NCBI GenBank assembly: GCA_020200135.1
Contig: JAIVJI010000010.1
Span: 1 to 64,000, forward strand
Source of the DNA: Acidobacteriota bacterium
GTDB lineage: Bacteria > Acidobacteriota > Blastocatellia > Pyrinomonadales > Pyrinomonadaceae
Reading direction: 5' to 3'
DNA length: 64,000 nt
In this document: positions 9,874-18,251 of the stretch, one piece after another
How the letters are laid out: each line of letters opens with the position of its first letter
Numbering within the stretch: the stretch's first letter is position 1
Translations under genes and position numbers: made by a program
The notes under the pieces: model-generated
The model's database searches: none
What the model saw: only the letters and a program-made list of their open reading frames with translations
What the model was told of the DNA's origin: nothing

Positions 9874-11730
9874 TCAGGGCGTTGAGGGTGCGGGGCCGTT
9901 CACGCTTCCCGCGTGCGGGAGCAGCGCCGAGCGCCGGCGCTTCAGTTCCAGGTCTTCCATGACGAGCCGGTCGCGGAGCGCGTCTTCGCCCGCGCGGTCG
10001 GCCGCGGTGATCTCGGCGGCCAGCTCCTTTATCCGCCGGTCGTAGCTCATCAGCCGCAGCGTCGTCAGGCAGCTCTCGGCCTCGGGGAGGAAGGCGTCGG
10101 TCGCCTCGCCCTCGGCGCGCTCGGGCTCGTACATCCAAAGCTCGGGCAGGAAGGCCCGGGCCGGGTCGTCGCCCGTCAGCGCGTCGAGCGTGTCGAAGCT
10201 GACCTCGGCGCCGTCCTGCTCGACCCGGCGGAGCGCGTCGAAGATGGCGGCGGTCGCCAGCCCCTCGAAGTCGCTCGCGTCCACCTGCGGCAGGACGGAG
10301 GCCCGCAACTCCGCGTCGTGGAGCAGCAGTTCGAGGAGCCGCCTCTCGGCGACGGTCGGGGCGCCGACCGAGGCGCGGACGACCTTCTTCTTCACGTCGC
10401 CGTCCTCGCCCGCCCTCGCGTCGCGCGCGCCCGCCGTCCTCCAGAGTTCCTGCCGCAGCCCCGGGTCTTCGACGCGGAGCGCGTCCATCGCCATGTCAAA
10501 GTACTCGCGCCGCTGGATGGGGTTCCGCACGGCGCGGACGAAGGGGAGCGCCTCTTCGACCGCGTCGGCCTTCTGCGCGGGGACGCGCAAAGAGCGGTCG
10601 CGCGTGGCCTGTTCGAGGACGAACTGCATGTGCGGGACTGCCTGGCCCCGGCGCCGGTTGTACTCCTCGACGCCGCGCGCGCGGACGAACTCGTCCGGGT
10701 CGGCGCCGTCGGGGAGGACCAGTACCTTGACCTCAAAATCTTCCGGGAGAAGGACCTCTATTGCGCGTTTCGCCGCGTTGATTCCGGCGCGGTCACCATC
10801 ATAGTTGACGACCACTTTGCGCGCAAACCTGTTCAGAAGCTTGGCCTGCTCGGGCGTCAGCGCGGTGCCGAGGCTGGCCGCGACGTTGCGGACGCCGTGC
10901 TGGAAGGGGACGATCAGGTCGAGATAACCTTCGACGAGGATGGCGAATTTCTTCTTCCGAATCTCGTCGCGCGTCACCCCGAGTCCGAAGAGGTGGCGCC
11001 CCTTCGTGTAGGCGGCGGTCTCGGGCGAGTTGAGGTACTTCGGCTCCTCGCCCGCGCGCATCGCGCGCGCGCCGAAGGCGACGGGCCGCCCCTGCGCGTC
11101 CGTCACGGGGAAGATGAGCCGGCCGCGGAAGCGGTCGTAGTAGCCGCCCTGCTCCTTCTTCACCACCAGCCCGCTGCGCTCTATCTCCCCGATGGTCGCC
11201 CCCTGCCCCTTCAGGTGAACCCCGAGCGCGTCCCAACTGTTCGGCGCGTAGCCGAGGCGGAAGGTCTTGCGCGTCTCCTCCGTCAGCCCGCGCCCCTCGA
11301 CGTACTCGCGCGCGGCGCGCGACTCGGCGCCGTCCTCTAAAAGGTGGCGCTCCCAGAATTCGAGCGCCCACGCGTTCAACTGGATGACCTCGTCGGCCTC
11401 CTTCCGCTTGGTCTCGAAACGCTTGTCGTCCACGAGGTCGGGCAGCGGCACCCCCGCCTTCTCCGCCACCACCTTCACCGCCTCGGGGAACGACAAGCCC
11501 TCCAGCTCCATCACGAAGTTGAACACCGACCCGCCCTTCCCGCAGCCGAAACAATAGAAGATGTTCTTCGACGCGTTGACCGAGAAGGAGGGCGACTTCT
11601 CCTGGTGGAAGGGGCAGCACGCCATCCAGTTCGCGCCCTTCTTCTTGAGCCCTGAGACGTAGTCGCCGACCACGCGGACGATGTCCGCCTGCCGCCTGAG
11701 GTCGTCGATGAATGTCTGCGGGTAGCGCAT
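9874..11730 (-). CDS. dnaG: DNA primase
   Basis: Synthesises RNA primers at the replication fork with DnaB helicase. 618 residues, normal length. The N-terminal CHC2 zinc ribbon is complete (C39-P-F-H42 with C60-F-G-C63 in CCPFHQEKSPSFSV / FYCFGCGKGG). The catalytic core shows RGRLIFPVTD, the Toprim glutamate motif LVEGYLDLI and the metal-binding NYDGDRAG with LPDGADPDEFV. The helical C-terminus is the DnaB-interacting region. It starts at an ATG and is followed after about 80 bp by rpoD. Unlike rpoD this gene is intact. Confidence 0.97.
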   Translation of the reverse strand: MRYPQTFIDDLRRQADIVRVVGDYVSGLKKKGANWMACCPFHQEKSPSFSVNASKNIFYCFGCGKGGSVFNFVMELEGLSFPEAVKVVAEKAGVPLPDLVDDKRFETKRKEADEVIQLNAWALEFWERHLLEDGAESRAAREYVEGRGLTEETRKTFRLGYAPNSWDALGVHLKGQGATIGEIERSGLVVKKEQGGYYDRFRGRLIFPVTDAQGRPVAFGARAMRAGEEPKYLNSPETAAYTKGRHLFGLGVTRDEIRKKKFAILVEGYLDLIVPFQHGVRNVAASLGTALTPEQAKLLNRFARKVVVNYDGDRAGINAAKRAIEVLLPEDFEVKVLVLPDGADPDEFVRARGVEEYNRRRGQAVPHMQFVLEQATRDRSLRVPAQKADAVEEALPFVRAVRNPIQRREYFDMAMDALRVEDPGLRQELWRTAGARDARAGEDGDVKKKVVRASVGAPTVAERRLLELLLHDAELRASVLPQVDASDFEGLATAAIFDALRRVEQDGAEVSFDTLDALTGDDPARAFLPELWMYEPERAEGEATDAFLPEAESCLTTLRLMSYDRRIKELAAEITAADRAGEDALRDRLVMEDLELKRRRSALLPHAGSVNGPAPSTP

Positions 11731-11785
11731 CGGTCTAGAGATTCAAGCGCATGAAGCGGGCGCGTGGCAAGGGCGCGCGGGGCGT

Positions 11786-12442
11786 TCAAACGATATGCGC
11801 GAAGAAGCGTTTTAATTTCTCGGCGTCGAGGCGTCCGCCGGTGCGGACGCCGCTGCACACGTCGAGCCCGAAGGGGCGGACGGCCGCGACGGCCTCGGCG
11901 ACGTTCTCGGGTCTCAAGCCCCCGGCGAGGAAGACGGGGACGGGTGACGACTCGACTATGCGGCGGCTGACGCGCCAGTCGTGCGTGCGCCCGGTGCCGC
12001 CCAGTTCCTTGACGGCGAGGTCGGGCCGGCCCGAGTCGAGCAGCAGCGCGTCGACGCGGCGCGCGACGCCGGCGGCCTCCTCGAACGACTCCTCGCCGGT
12101 GACGTGGACGACCTGCACGAGCGAGACGCCCGGCAGCCTCTCGCGCAGCTCGCCGTAGACCTCGGCCGGCACGCGGTCGCAGAGCTGCACGGTGTTCGTC
12201 CGGCAACGTCGCTGCTGCGCGGCGATTGCATCGGCGTCCCGCGCGCACGTGAGCAGAAACGTCGCCACCGGCGGCGGCACGCGCGCCGCTATCTCCGCTA
12301 TCAGCTCTTCCTCGATCACACCCGGCCCGCTCGGCATCGCCGACACCAGCCCCAACGCCGACGCGCCGCACTCGACCGCAGCACGCGCCTCCTCGACGCT
12401 CCCGATGCAGCAGACCTTCACGCGCGGCCGCATCAGACTCAC
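11786..12442 (-). CDS. trpF: Phosphoribosylanthranilate isomerase-like protein
   Basis: A 218-residue TIM barrel. The N-terminal strand carries the catalytic Cys (VKVCCIGSVEEA, where the usual motif is K-[IV]-C-G-[IL]-[TR]), the catalytic Asp is in DALLLDSG, and the phosphate-binding loops are GGTGRTHDW, LAGGLRPENVAEAV and GLDVCSGVR. TrpF isomerises phosphoribosylanthranilate in tryptophan synthesis. No other trp genes are near; it directly abuts mutS2, a setting that does not support operon-level control with trp. The CCIGS variant suggests a divergent TrpF subgroup or a different substrate. Confidence 0.83.
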   Translation of the reverse strand: MSLMRPRVKVCCIGSVEEARAAVECGASALGLVSAMPSGPGVIEEELIAEIAARVPPPVATFLLTCARDADAIAAQQRRCRTNTVQLCDRVPAEVYGELRERLPGVSLVQVVHVTGEESFEEAAGVARRVDALLLDSGRPDLAVKELGGTGRTHDWRVSRRIVESSPVPVFLAGGLRPENVAEAVAAVRPFGLDVCSGVRTGGRLDAEKLKRFFAHIV

Positions 12443-14634
12443 CTACTGCTTCAGCTCGACGACGGTGGCGCCGGCGCCGCCCTGGTTTTCGGGGGCGAGG
12501 TCGAAGCGCGCGACGTGCGGGTGGTGGCGCAGCAGTTCGGCGACGGCGCGGCGGAGCGCGCCGGTGCCGTGGCCGTGGATGACGCGGACGTGCGTGTGGC
12601 CGTGGAGGAACGCCTCGTCGAGGAAGCGGTCAACGCGGTCGCGCGCGTCGTCGGTGGTCTGGCCGATGAGGTTCAGCTCGGCGTCCACCGCGTCGCGCCC
12701 GCCCCTGAGCCTGACCTCGGTGCCGCGCTCCTGCATCCGGCGGAGCCGCCCCGCGAGCGTGTCGTCCTCCTTCGACTTCCGGGGCTGCGCCTTGACGATT
12801 TCGAGGTTGGAGAGCTTCTCGCGGAAGCGCAGGTTGTTGACGCGCACCTCCGCCTCGCCGTCGCCGACGCGCTCGACCGTGCCGGTCATCCCGAGCGTCT
12901 TCAGACGCACCTCGTCGCCGGCCGCGACCTCGCGCGGCGGCTCGTCGGCCGTTGAAGTGACAGACGCCTCGGCGTCGTCCTCGCGCCGGCGCGGCGCTCC
13001 TCTTCGAGCGCGCGGCTTAAGCTCGCCGCCTCGTCGGCCTCGCGCTGGATGCGGCGCAGGTAGGCGTCGGCGGCGAGCGTGCGCTCGTCCACGCGCGAGC
13101 GCGCCGCCTCGATGATCTCGTGGGGCAGACGGAACCTCCGCGCTATCTCAAGCCCGGCGCTGGAGCCGGCGACGCCGACGAGCAGCCGGTAGGTCGGCTC
13201 CAGCGTGCGCTCGTCGAACTCGACCGACGCGTTCCGCACGCCCTCCTCGTTCGAGGCGTACATCTTCAGCCCCGAGTAGTGCGTCGTCGCGACGACGTGC
13301 GCGCCGCACGCGCGGCGGAAGTGGTCGACGACCGCGACGCCCAGGGCCGAGCCCTCCTCGGGGTCCGTGCCCGTGCCGACCTCGTCGAGGAGGACGAGCG
13401 CGGGGCTTCGGCACTCTTCGACCATGCGGCGTATGTTCGAGACGTGCGAGGTGAAGGTCGAGAGGTTGGCGGCGAGCGACTGGCGGTCGCCGATGTCGGC
13501 GAGCACCGACTCGTAGGGCGGGACACGCGCCTCGCGCGCGGGGACGTGCAGACCCGAGAGCGCCATCAGCGAGAGCAGGCCCGCCGTCTTCAGCACGACG
13601 GTCTTCCCGCCCGCGTTCGCGCCCGAGATGACCATCACGGGCGCCGCGGCGTCGAGACGAAGGCTGACGGGCACGACTTCGAGCCCCTGCCCGCGCAGGT
13701 TCTCTTCGAGCAGGGGGTGGCGCGCTTCGACGAGTTCGAGGACGCCGTCTTCGTCAATCACGGGCTCGGCGGCGCGCAGGTGCGCGGCGAGCGCGGCCTT
13801 CGCGCCGACGAAGTCCAGCTCGGCGACCGCCCCGGCCGCCAGCCCTATCGCGGGCAGCTCGGCGCGCAGCTCCTCCGTGAGCGTCGAGAGGATGCGCGTG
13901 ACCTCGCGCTCCTCCGTCTCGCGCAGCGCCTGAAGCTCGTTGTTGGACTCGATGGTCTCCAAAGGCTCGACGAAGACGGTCGCGCCCGACGAGGAGAAGC
14001 CGTGCGCGACGCCGGCGACGCGGCCGCGGTGGTCGCTGCGGACGGGGATGACGAAGCGGTCGTTGCGCAGCGTGACGAGCTGGTCCTGAATCGCCTCCTC
14101 GGAGCGGCGCATCAAGGTTTCGAGCGAGCGCGTGATGGTCGAGCGCATGCGGACGATGTCGGCGCGTATGCGCGCCAGTTCCGGTGAGGCGCGGTCGTCG
14201 AGCTCGCCCGACGGCAGTATCTTCGAGAAGACGCGCGCGGCCAGGCCGGGCAGCGTGCGCGGCAATCCTTCGACCGTCTCCCATAAGACCGGCGCGGCCT
14301 CGCGCTCGGCCGAGACGGCGGCGCGCGCGTCCGCCGCCTGCTCGCACAAACGCGCCAGTTCCAGAAGCACCAGCGGGTCGAGCACCGTGCCCTCGATACG
14401 CAGCCGCGCCAGGGCCTCGGCCGGCTCGCTCAACTCGGAGAAAGACCAGCGCGCCCCGCGCGCGCGCATCTCCACACACTCCGTGACGGCGCGCAGCGCG
14501 CGCCTCACCTCTTCGACCGAAGAGAGCGGCGCGAGCGCTTCGGCGCGCTCGCGCCCCATCGGCGTCTGCGCGTACCGCCGCACGAGCGCACGCGCGCCCT
14601 CGTATTCGAGCGTCCCGAATGCCTGGTCGTTCAT
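12443..14634 (-). pseudogene. mutS2: Endonuclease MutS2, interrupted by a linker deletion and frameshift
   Basis: MutS2 proteins act in recombination suppression and ribosome rescue. The start chosen is the ATG at 14634 (MNDQAFGTLEYEGAR, a classic MutS2 beginning); an in-frame extension to 14682 would be translated from a repeat. Domains III-V are good: FVIPVRSDHRGRVAGVAHGF, Walker A GANAGGKT, Walker B LVLLDEVGTGTDPEEGSALG. The frame is lost near 12960-13010. The KOW-like (GDEVRLKTLGMTGTV) and Smr (VRVIHGHGTGALRRAV) domains follow in another frame to 12443. About 25 residues link RALEEERRA to the KOW part, whereas the family has a coiled coil of around 100 residues there, so sequence has been lost as well as frame. 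Confidence 0.9.
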
Positions 14635-14653
14635 GACTGCGTAGATATTAAAG

Positions 14654-14737
14654 CGTGAACCGTAAACCGTAAACCGTGACAAGTAAGAGCAGGTTTTCTT
14701 CTTGTCACGGTTTACGGTTCACGGTTTACGGTTCACG
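14654..14737. repeat. Palindromic heptamer repeat element B
   Basis: The left arm (14654-14683) is a run of heptamers cgtgaac-cgtaaac-cgtaaac-cgtgac. The right arm (14701-14737) is its reverse complement with one extra heptamer. The loop is taagagcaggttttctt. It lies between two minus-strand genes (CheW-like upstream, mutS2 downstream) and its right end contains the CheW-like stop codon. Confidence 0.85.
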
Positions 14738-15224
14738 TCCTTCGCCTGCGGCGCTCGGTGCCGGCCATGGCGGCGTCGAAGAGGCGGGAGGGGTCGAGGA
14801 GGTAGACCGTGTCGCCGCCGTTTGTGAAGGTGGCGCGCGCGGGGAGGGTCGCGGGGTCGGGCGCAGGCGTGAGGTCGCGCGGCGTGAGGCGCACGCGCGC
14901 GGCCGTCTCGGAGGCGAGCGCCAGTTGCTCGTCGCCCGCGAGCGAGGCGACGTGCGCGAACGCCTCGGGGCGGCGTGTGGAGCCGTGGCCCAGCGCCTCG
15001 AACAGCCGCGCCGGGTCGATGACGGTGCGCATCCGGCCGCGCACCGGGACGACGCCGAGCACGCAGACGGGCGCGTGCGGCAGCGGCGCCGGCTCGACCC
15101 ACGGCGTCAGCCCCTCGCACTCATCGGCGTAGACGGCGAAGGCGAGCCCTCCCGCGCGCAGCAACAGCGCCTCGCGCTCTTCGCGGGGCGGCGGGTCAGC
15201 TTGCCTGGCTTTGTGATCGCTCAT
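14733..15224 (-). CDS. CheW-like domain protein
   Basis: 163 residues. A single CheW fold is suggested by LLLRAGGLAFAVYADECEGL at the start, the signature strand VLGVVPVRGRMRTVIDPARLFE in the middle and LASETAARVRLTPRDL near the end. CheW proteins couple chemoreceptors to CheA, but no chemotaxis gene is visible nearby, so this is an orphan and may serve another two-component array. The ATG at 15224 has no strong SD. The C-terminus is Arg-rich (ERRRRRT) and ends in repeat B. A much longer frame upstream is a mirror of the thioredoxin gene and was discarded. Confidence 0.6.
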   Translation of the reverse strand: MSDHKARQADPPPREEREALLLRAGGLAFAVYADECEGLTPWVEPAPLPHAPVCVLGVVPVRGRMRTVIDPARLFEALGHGSTRRPEAFAHVASLAGDEQLALASETAARVRLTPRDLTPAPDPATLPARATFTNGGDTVYLLDPSRLFDAAMAGTERRRRRT

Positions 15225-15314
15225 CGTGTCCCGGCGGGGGCTCGTGGAATGTCTCGGTTCTAGCACGTCTGGTAAACTGTCGGCAAACCAAACGGGGGAA
15301 GGGGAGTCTGGACG

Positions 15315-15662
15315 ATGGACGAATTCGACCGCTACCGGGCGGAGATGAACGAGAAGCTTCTGGGGTCGGGGCACCTCGGCATCAAGCGCTTCTTCGCGCT
15401 CGACACGTAGGCGTACGAGCAGGGCGCGCTCGACAAGAAGACCAAGGAGCTGATGGGGCTGGTCGCGTCGGCCGTGCTGCGCTGCGACGACTGCGTGACC
15501 TACCACGTCAAGCAGTGCGTCGAGGTCGGCGTCACGCGCGAGGAGTTCCTCGACGCCTTCAACGTCGCGCTCGTCGTCGGCGGCTCCATCACCATCCCGC
15601 ACCTGCGCCGCGCCGTCGACCGGCTCGACAAGGAGCTCGAAGCGAAGGGCGCGGAGGGCTGA
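15315..15662 (+). pseudogene. Carboxymuconolactone decarboxylase/AhpD-family protein with an in-frame TAG
   Basis: From the ATG at 15315 (preceded by ggggaaggggag) the frame reads MDEFDRYRAEMNEKLLGSG through FALDT, meets TAG at 15408, then continues AYEQGALDKKTKELMGLVAS and the AhpD-like active-site motif C-x-x-C-x-x-x-H (LRCDDCVTYHVKQC) to the stop at 15660. Apart from the TAG the protein is full length for this family (115 residues) and in one frame. Family members are peroxidase-like or decarboxylating. The TAG is one base from CAG or GAG codons, so a point mutation or a sequencing error is the simplest reading. An internal GTG near 15460 would give a shorter product. Confidence 0.85.
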
Positions 15663-15665
15663 AGG

Positions 15666-17759
15666 ATGACGAGGACGAGGATGAGAGCGTTGCTGTGGAG
15701 GGTCGCGGCATGTCTGCTGCTGCTGTCGGCGGCGGGCGCGCGGGCGCAGGAAGCGAAGGGCGGTGACGAGGTGCCGGGCAGACGTGAGGGGCGCGTGCGC
15801 GCGCCGGAGCTGGAGGGCGGGCGCGGGTGGCTCAACACCGAGCGGCCGCTCACGCTCGCGGGCTTGCGCGGCAAGGTCGTGCTGCTCGACTTCTGGACCT
15901 ACGGGTGCATCAACTGCCTGCACGTCATCCCCGACCTCAAGCGGCTCGAAGAGAAATACCCGAACGAGCTGGTCGTCATCGGCGTCCACTCCGCCAAGTT
16001 CGACAACGAGAAGGAGACCGAGAACATACGCCGCATCGTGCTGCGCTATGGCGTCGAGCACCCCGTCGTCAACGACGCCGACTTCCGCATCTGGAACGCC
16101 TACGCCGTCCGCGCGTGGCCCACGCTGGTCGTCATCGACCCGGCCGGCTACGTCGTCGGCTACGCCTCGGGCGAGGGCAACTACGACGTGCTGGACAAGG
16201 CGATAGGCGAGCTGGCGGCGGACGCGCGGCGGCGCGGCACGCTCGACGCGCGCCCGCTCAAGTTCGCGCTCGAACGCGCCAAGACGGGCGACCTCCCGCT
16301 CGCCTTCCCCGGCAAGGTTCTGGCCGACGAGCGCGGCGAACGCCTCTTCGTCTCCGACTCGAACCACAACCGCGTCGTCGTCACGCGGCTCGACGGGACG
16401 CTGCTCTACACCGTCGGCTCGGGCGCGCGCGGCCGCGCGGACGGCGACTTCGAGCGCGCGACCTTCGACGGCCCGCAGGGGCTCGCGCTCGACGGCGAAG
16501 TGCTCTACGTCGCCGACACGCGCAACCACCTCATCCGACGCGTAGACCTCAAAGGCCGCGCGGTCTCGACCGTCGCGGGCACGGGCGAGCAGTTGCGCGA
16601 CTACCGCGTCAGGCTTGGGACGCTCGCGGCGGTGCCGCTCAGCTCGCCGTGGGACCTGCACCTCGAAGGCGACCGGCTCTACGTCGCGATGGCGGGGCCG
16701 CACCAGATTTGGCAGGTAGACCTGAAGACGCTCCGCCCCTCGGTCTTCGCGGGCTCCGGCCGCGAGGCGCGACTCGACGGGTCGCGCGACGAGGCCGCCT
16801 TCGCGCAGCCTTCGGGGCTCGCGGGCGACGGCCGCACGCTCTACGTCGCCGACAGCGAGTCGAACATCATCCGCGCCATCGGCACCGGCGCCGGCGGCGA
16901 CGTCTCCACGCTCGCGGGCGGCGACCTCTTCGAGTTCGGCGACCGCGACGGCCGGGGCGACGAGGTGCGCCTGCAACACCCGCTCGGCCTCGCGCTCCAC
17001 GAGGGGCGACTCTTCATCGCCGACACGTACAACCATAAGATAAAAATTCTCGACCCGCGCGCGCGGCGCGTCTCGACCTTCGCGGGGACGGGGAAGTCGG
17101 GCCAGTCGGACGGCGCGCGCGCCGAGTTCTACGAGCCGGGCGGCATCGCGGTCGCGCGCGGCCGGCTCTACGTCGCCGACACCAACAACCACGCCGTCCG
17201 CGTCGTCGACCTCTCGACCAGGCAGACCAGCACACTCGTCATACGCGGCCTCACGCCGCCGCCCGGGACGATGCAGGCGCCGGACGAGGCCGCGGACGCC
17301 TCGGGCGGGCCGAACGCGGAGGAGATTAAGCCCGCGCCGCAGCGCCTCGGGCTGAACGAGCCCGCCGAGCTGGTCGTCGAGGTGGCGCTGCCCGCCGGCT
17401 ATCACCTCAACCCTTCGGCGCCGCACCGCTACGGCGTCGAGGTCGTCGGGGTGAAAGGCGTGCCGACACACCTCACGCTCGCGCCGAGCCTCGGACAGAC
17501 TTTGACGGGGACTGCGGCCGGCGGGGAAGAGAGCACGCTTTCGTCGAAGTCGAGGCTGAAGGCTTTGCCGCTGCGCGTCGGGCTCCGGCCCGCGTCGCCC
17601 GGCACGGCGGTGCTGCGCGTGCAGCTCACGCTCTACTACTGCCGCGAGGACAACACGGGCGTGTGCCGCATCAAGACGCTCGTCTGGCGCGCGCCCGTCG
17701 AGGTCACGGCCGAGCCGGGCGCGCCGCGCGAGATGAGGCTGCGAGGGAAAGTTGAATGA
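15666..17759 (+). CDS. Secreted thioredoxin-like plus NHL-repeat protein (NHLRC2-like)
   Basis: 697 residues. An N-terminal signal peptide (about 1-27, ending ARAQ) is followed by a TlpA/thioredoxin-like domain (about 45-190) with the active site W-T-Y-G-C-I-N-C, the C-x-N-C form seen in NHLRC2. A six-bladed NHL propeller follows (about 205-530; repeated L-Y-V-A-D-[ST]-x-N-[HN] motifs such as LYVADTRNHLIRRVD). A C-terminal beta domain with YYCREDNTGVCRI resembles the N-terminal domain of DsbD. The protein is probably extracytoplasmic and involved in thiol/disulfide chemistry (inference). It starts 3 bp after the AhpD-like gene, so a redox operon is likely. Confidence 0.88.
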   Translation: MTRTRMRALLWRVAACLLLLSAAGARAQEAKGGDEVPGRREGRVRAPELEGGRGWLNTERPLTLAGLRGKVVLLDFWTYGCINCLHVIPDLKRLEEKYPNELVVIGVHSAKFDNEKETENIRRIVLRYGVEHPVVNDADFRIWNAYAVRAWPTLVVIDPAGYVVGYASGEGNYDVLDKAIGELAADARRRGTLDARPLKFALERAKTGDLPLAFPGKVLADERGERLFVSDSNHNRVVVTRLDGTLLYTVGSGARGRADGDFERATFDGPQGLALDGEVLYVADTRNHLIRRVDLKGRAVSTVAGTGEQLRDYRVRLGTLAAVPLSSPWDLHLEGDRLYVAMAGPHQIWQVDLKTLRPSVFAGSGREARLDGSRDEAAFAQPSGLAGDGRTLYVADSESNIIRAIGTGAGGDVSTLAGGDLFEFGDRDGRGDEVRLQHPLGLALHEGRLFIADTYNHKIKILDPRARRVSTFAGTGKSGQSDGARAEFYEPGGIAVARGRLYVADTNNHAVRVVDLSTRQTSTLVIRGLTPPPGTMQAPDEAADASGGPNAEEIKPAPQRLGLNEPAELVVEVALPAGYHLNPSAPHRYGVEVVGVKGVPTHLTLAPSLGQTLTGTAAGGEESTLSSKSRLKALPLRVGLRPASPGTAVLRVQLTLYYCREDNTGVCRIKTLVWRAPVEVTAEPGAPREMRLRGKVE

Positions 17760-17780
17760 TTTTGTGGGGGCGCGGTTAGC

Positions 17781-18095
17781 TCAGTTGCGCGAGAGGTCGC
17801 CCGCGTCGTCGAGCAGCTCGGGCCAGAGCGCGCGGCTGTGCTCCAGCTCGCGGTCGAGCAGGGCGCGCGTGCGGCTCAGCTCCGTTTGCAGCTCGGCGTT
17901 CGAGCGTTCGAGCCCGGCGATGTGACGCCTCTGCTGGCGCGTGCGCGCCTCGAGGAACATCACGTAGAAGTAGAGGACGCAGGCTATGGCGGCCAGCGTC
18001 AGCGCGAGAACGAGGGCGGCGTAAAACTCCACGGCTTTCTTCCCTGCTTGTCTGGTTTTGACCCCATTACTACCCCTTCCCGCGCGTTTGCGCAA
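17781..18095 (-). CDS. Small membrane-anchored coiled-coil protein
   Basis: 104 residues. A basic N-terminus precedes one hydrophobic helix (about 24-46, YAALVLALTLAAIACVLYFY), then a heptad-rich helix (QQRRHIAGLERSNAELQTEL) predicted to form a coiled coil outside or inside the membrane. No family is recognised. It converges with the NHLRC2-like gene, with about 20 bp between stops, and is divergent from the CRTAC1-thioredoxin gene. Confidence 0.55.
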   Translation of the reverse strand: MRKRAGRGSNGVKTRQAGKKAVEFYAALVLALTLAAIACVLYFYVMFLEARTRQQRRHIAGLERSNAELQTELSRTRALLDRELEHSRALWPELLDDAGDLSRN

Positions 18096-18117
18096 GTCCC
18101 CGGCCCGGCGCGCCGAG

Positions 18118-18145
18118 TTTGTTTTTCCGGGCGGCGCGCTATAAT
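18118..18145 (+). promoter_or_regulatory. Sigma-70-like promoter for the CRTAC1-thioredoxin gene
   Basis: A perfect TATAAT (18140-18145) lies 107 bases before the ATG at 18252. The best upstream hexamer at fitting distance is TTTGTT (18118-18123, 16-bp spacer), which is weak. Confidence 0.5.
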
Positions 18146-18251
18146 GCGTCGCCGGGCGGCCGCCGCGAGCGAAAGCCCGGCCACTCCCCGGCGGATTAAT
18201 ACTGTTACAGCCTTCACAGACCCTCGCGGGTCATACCCGGTAGGAACATAC

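Noticed and set aside
14635-14682. N-terminal extension of MutS2 (MSRFTVYGSRF...)
   Set aside because: It is translation of repeat element B; the family start is the ATG at 14634.
15225-17471. Very long minus-strand open frame covering the thioredoxin/NHL gene
   Set aside because: It is a mirror frame of a strongly supported plus-strand gene; high GC keeps it open. Only its end (14733-15224) matches a real family (CheW).
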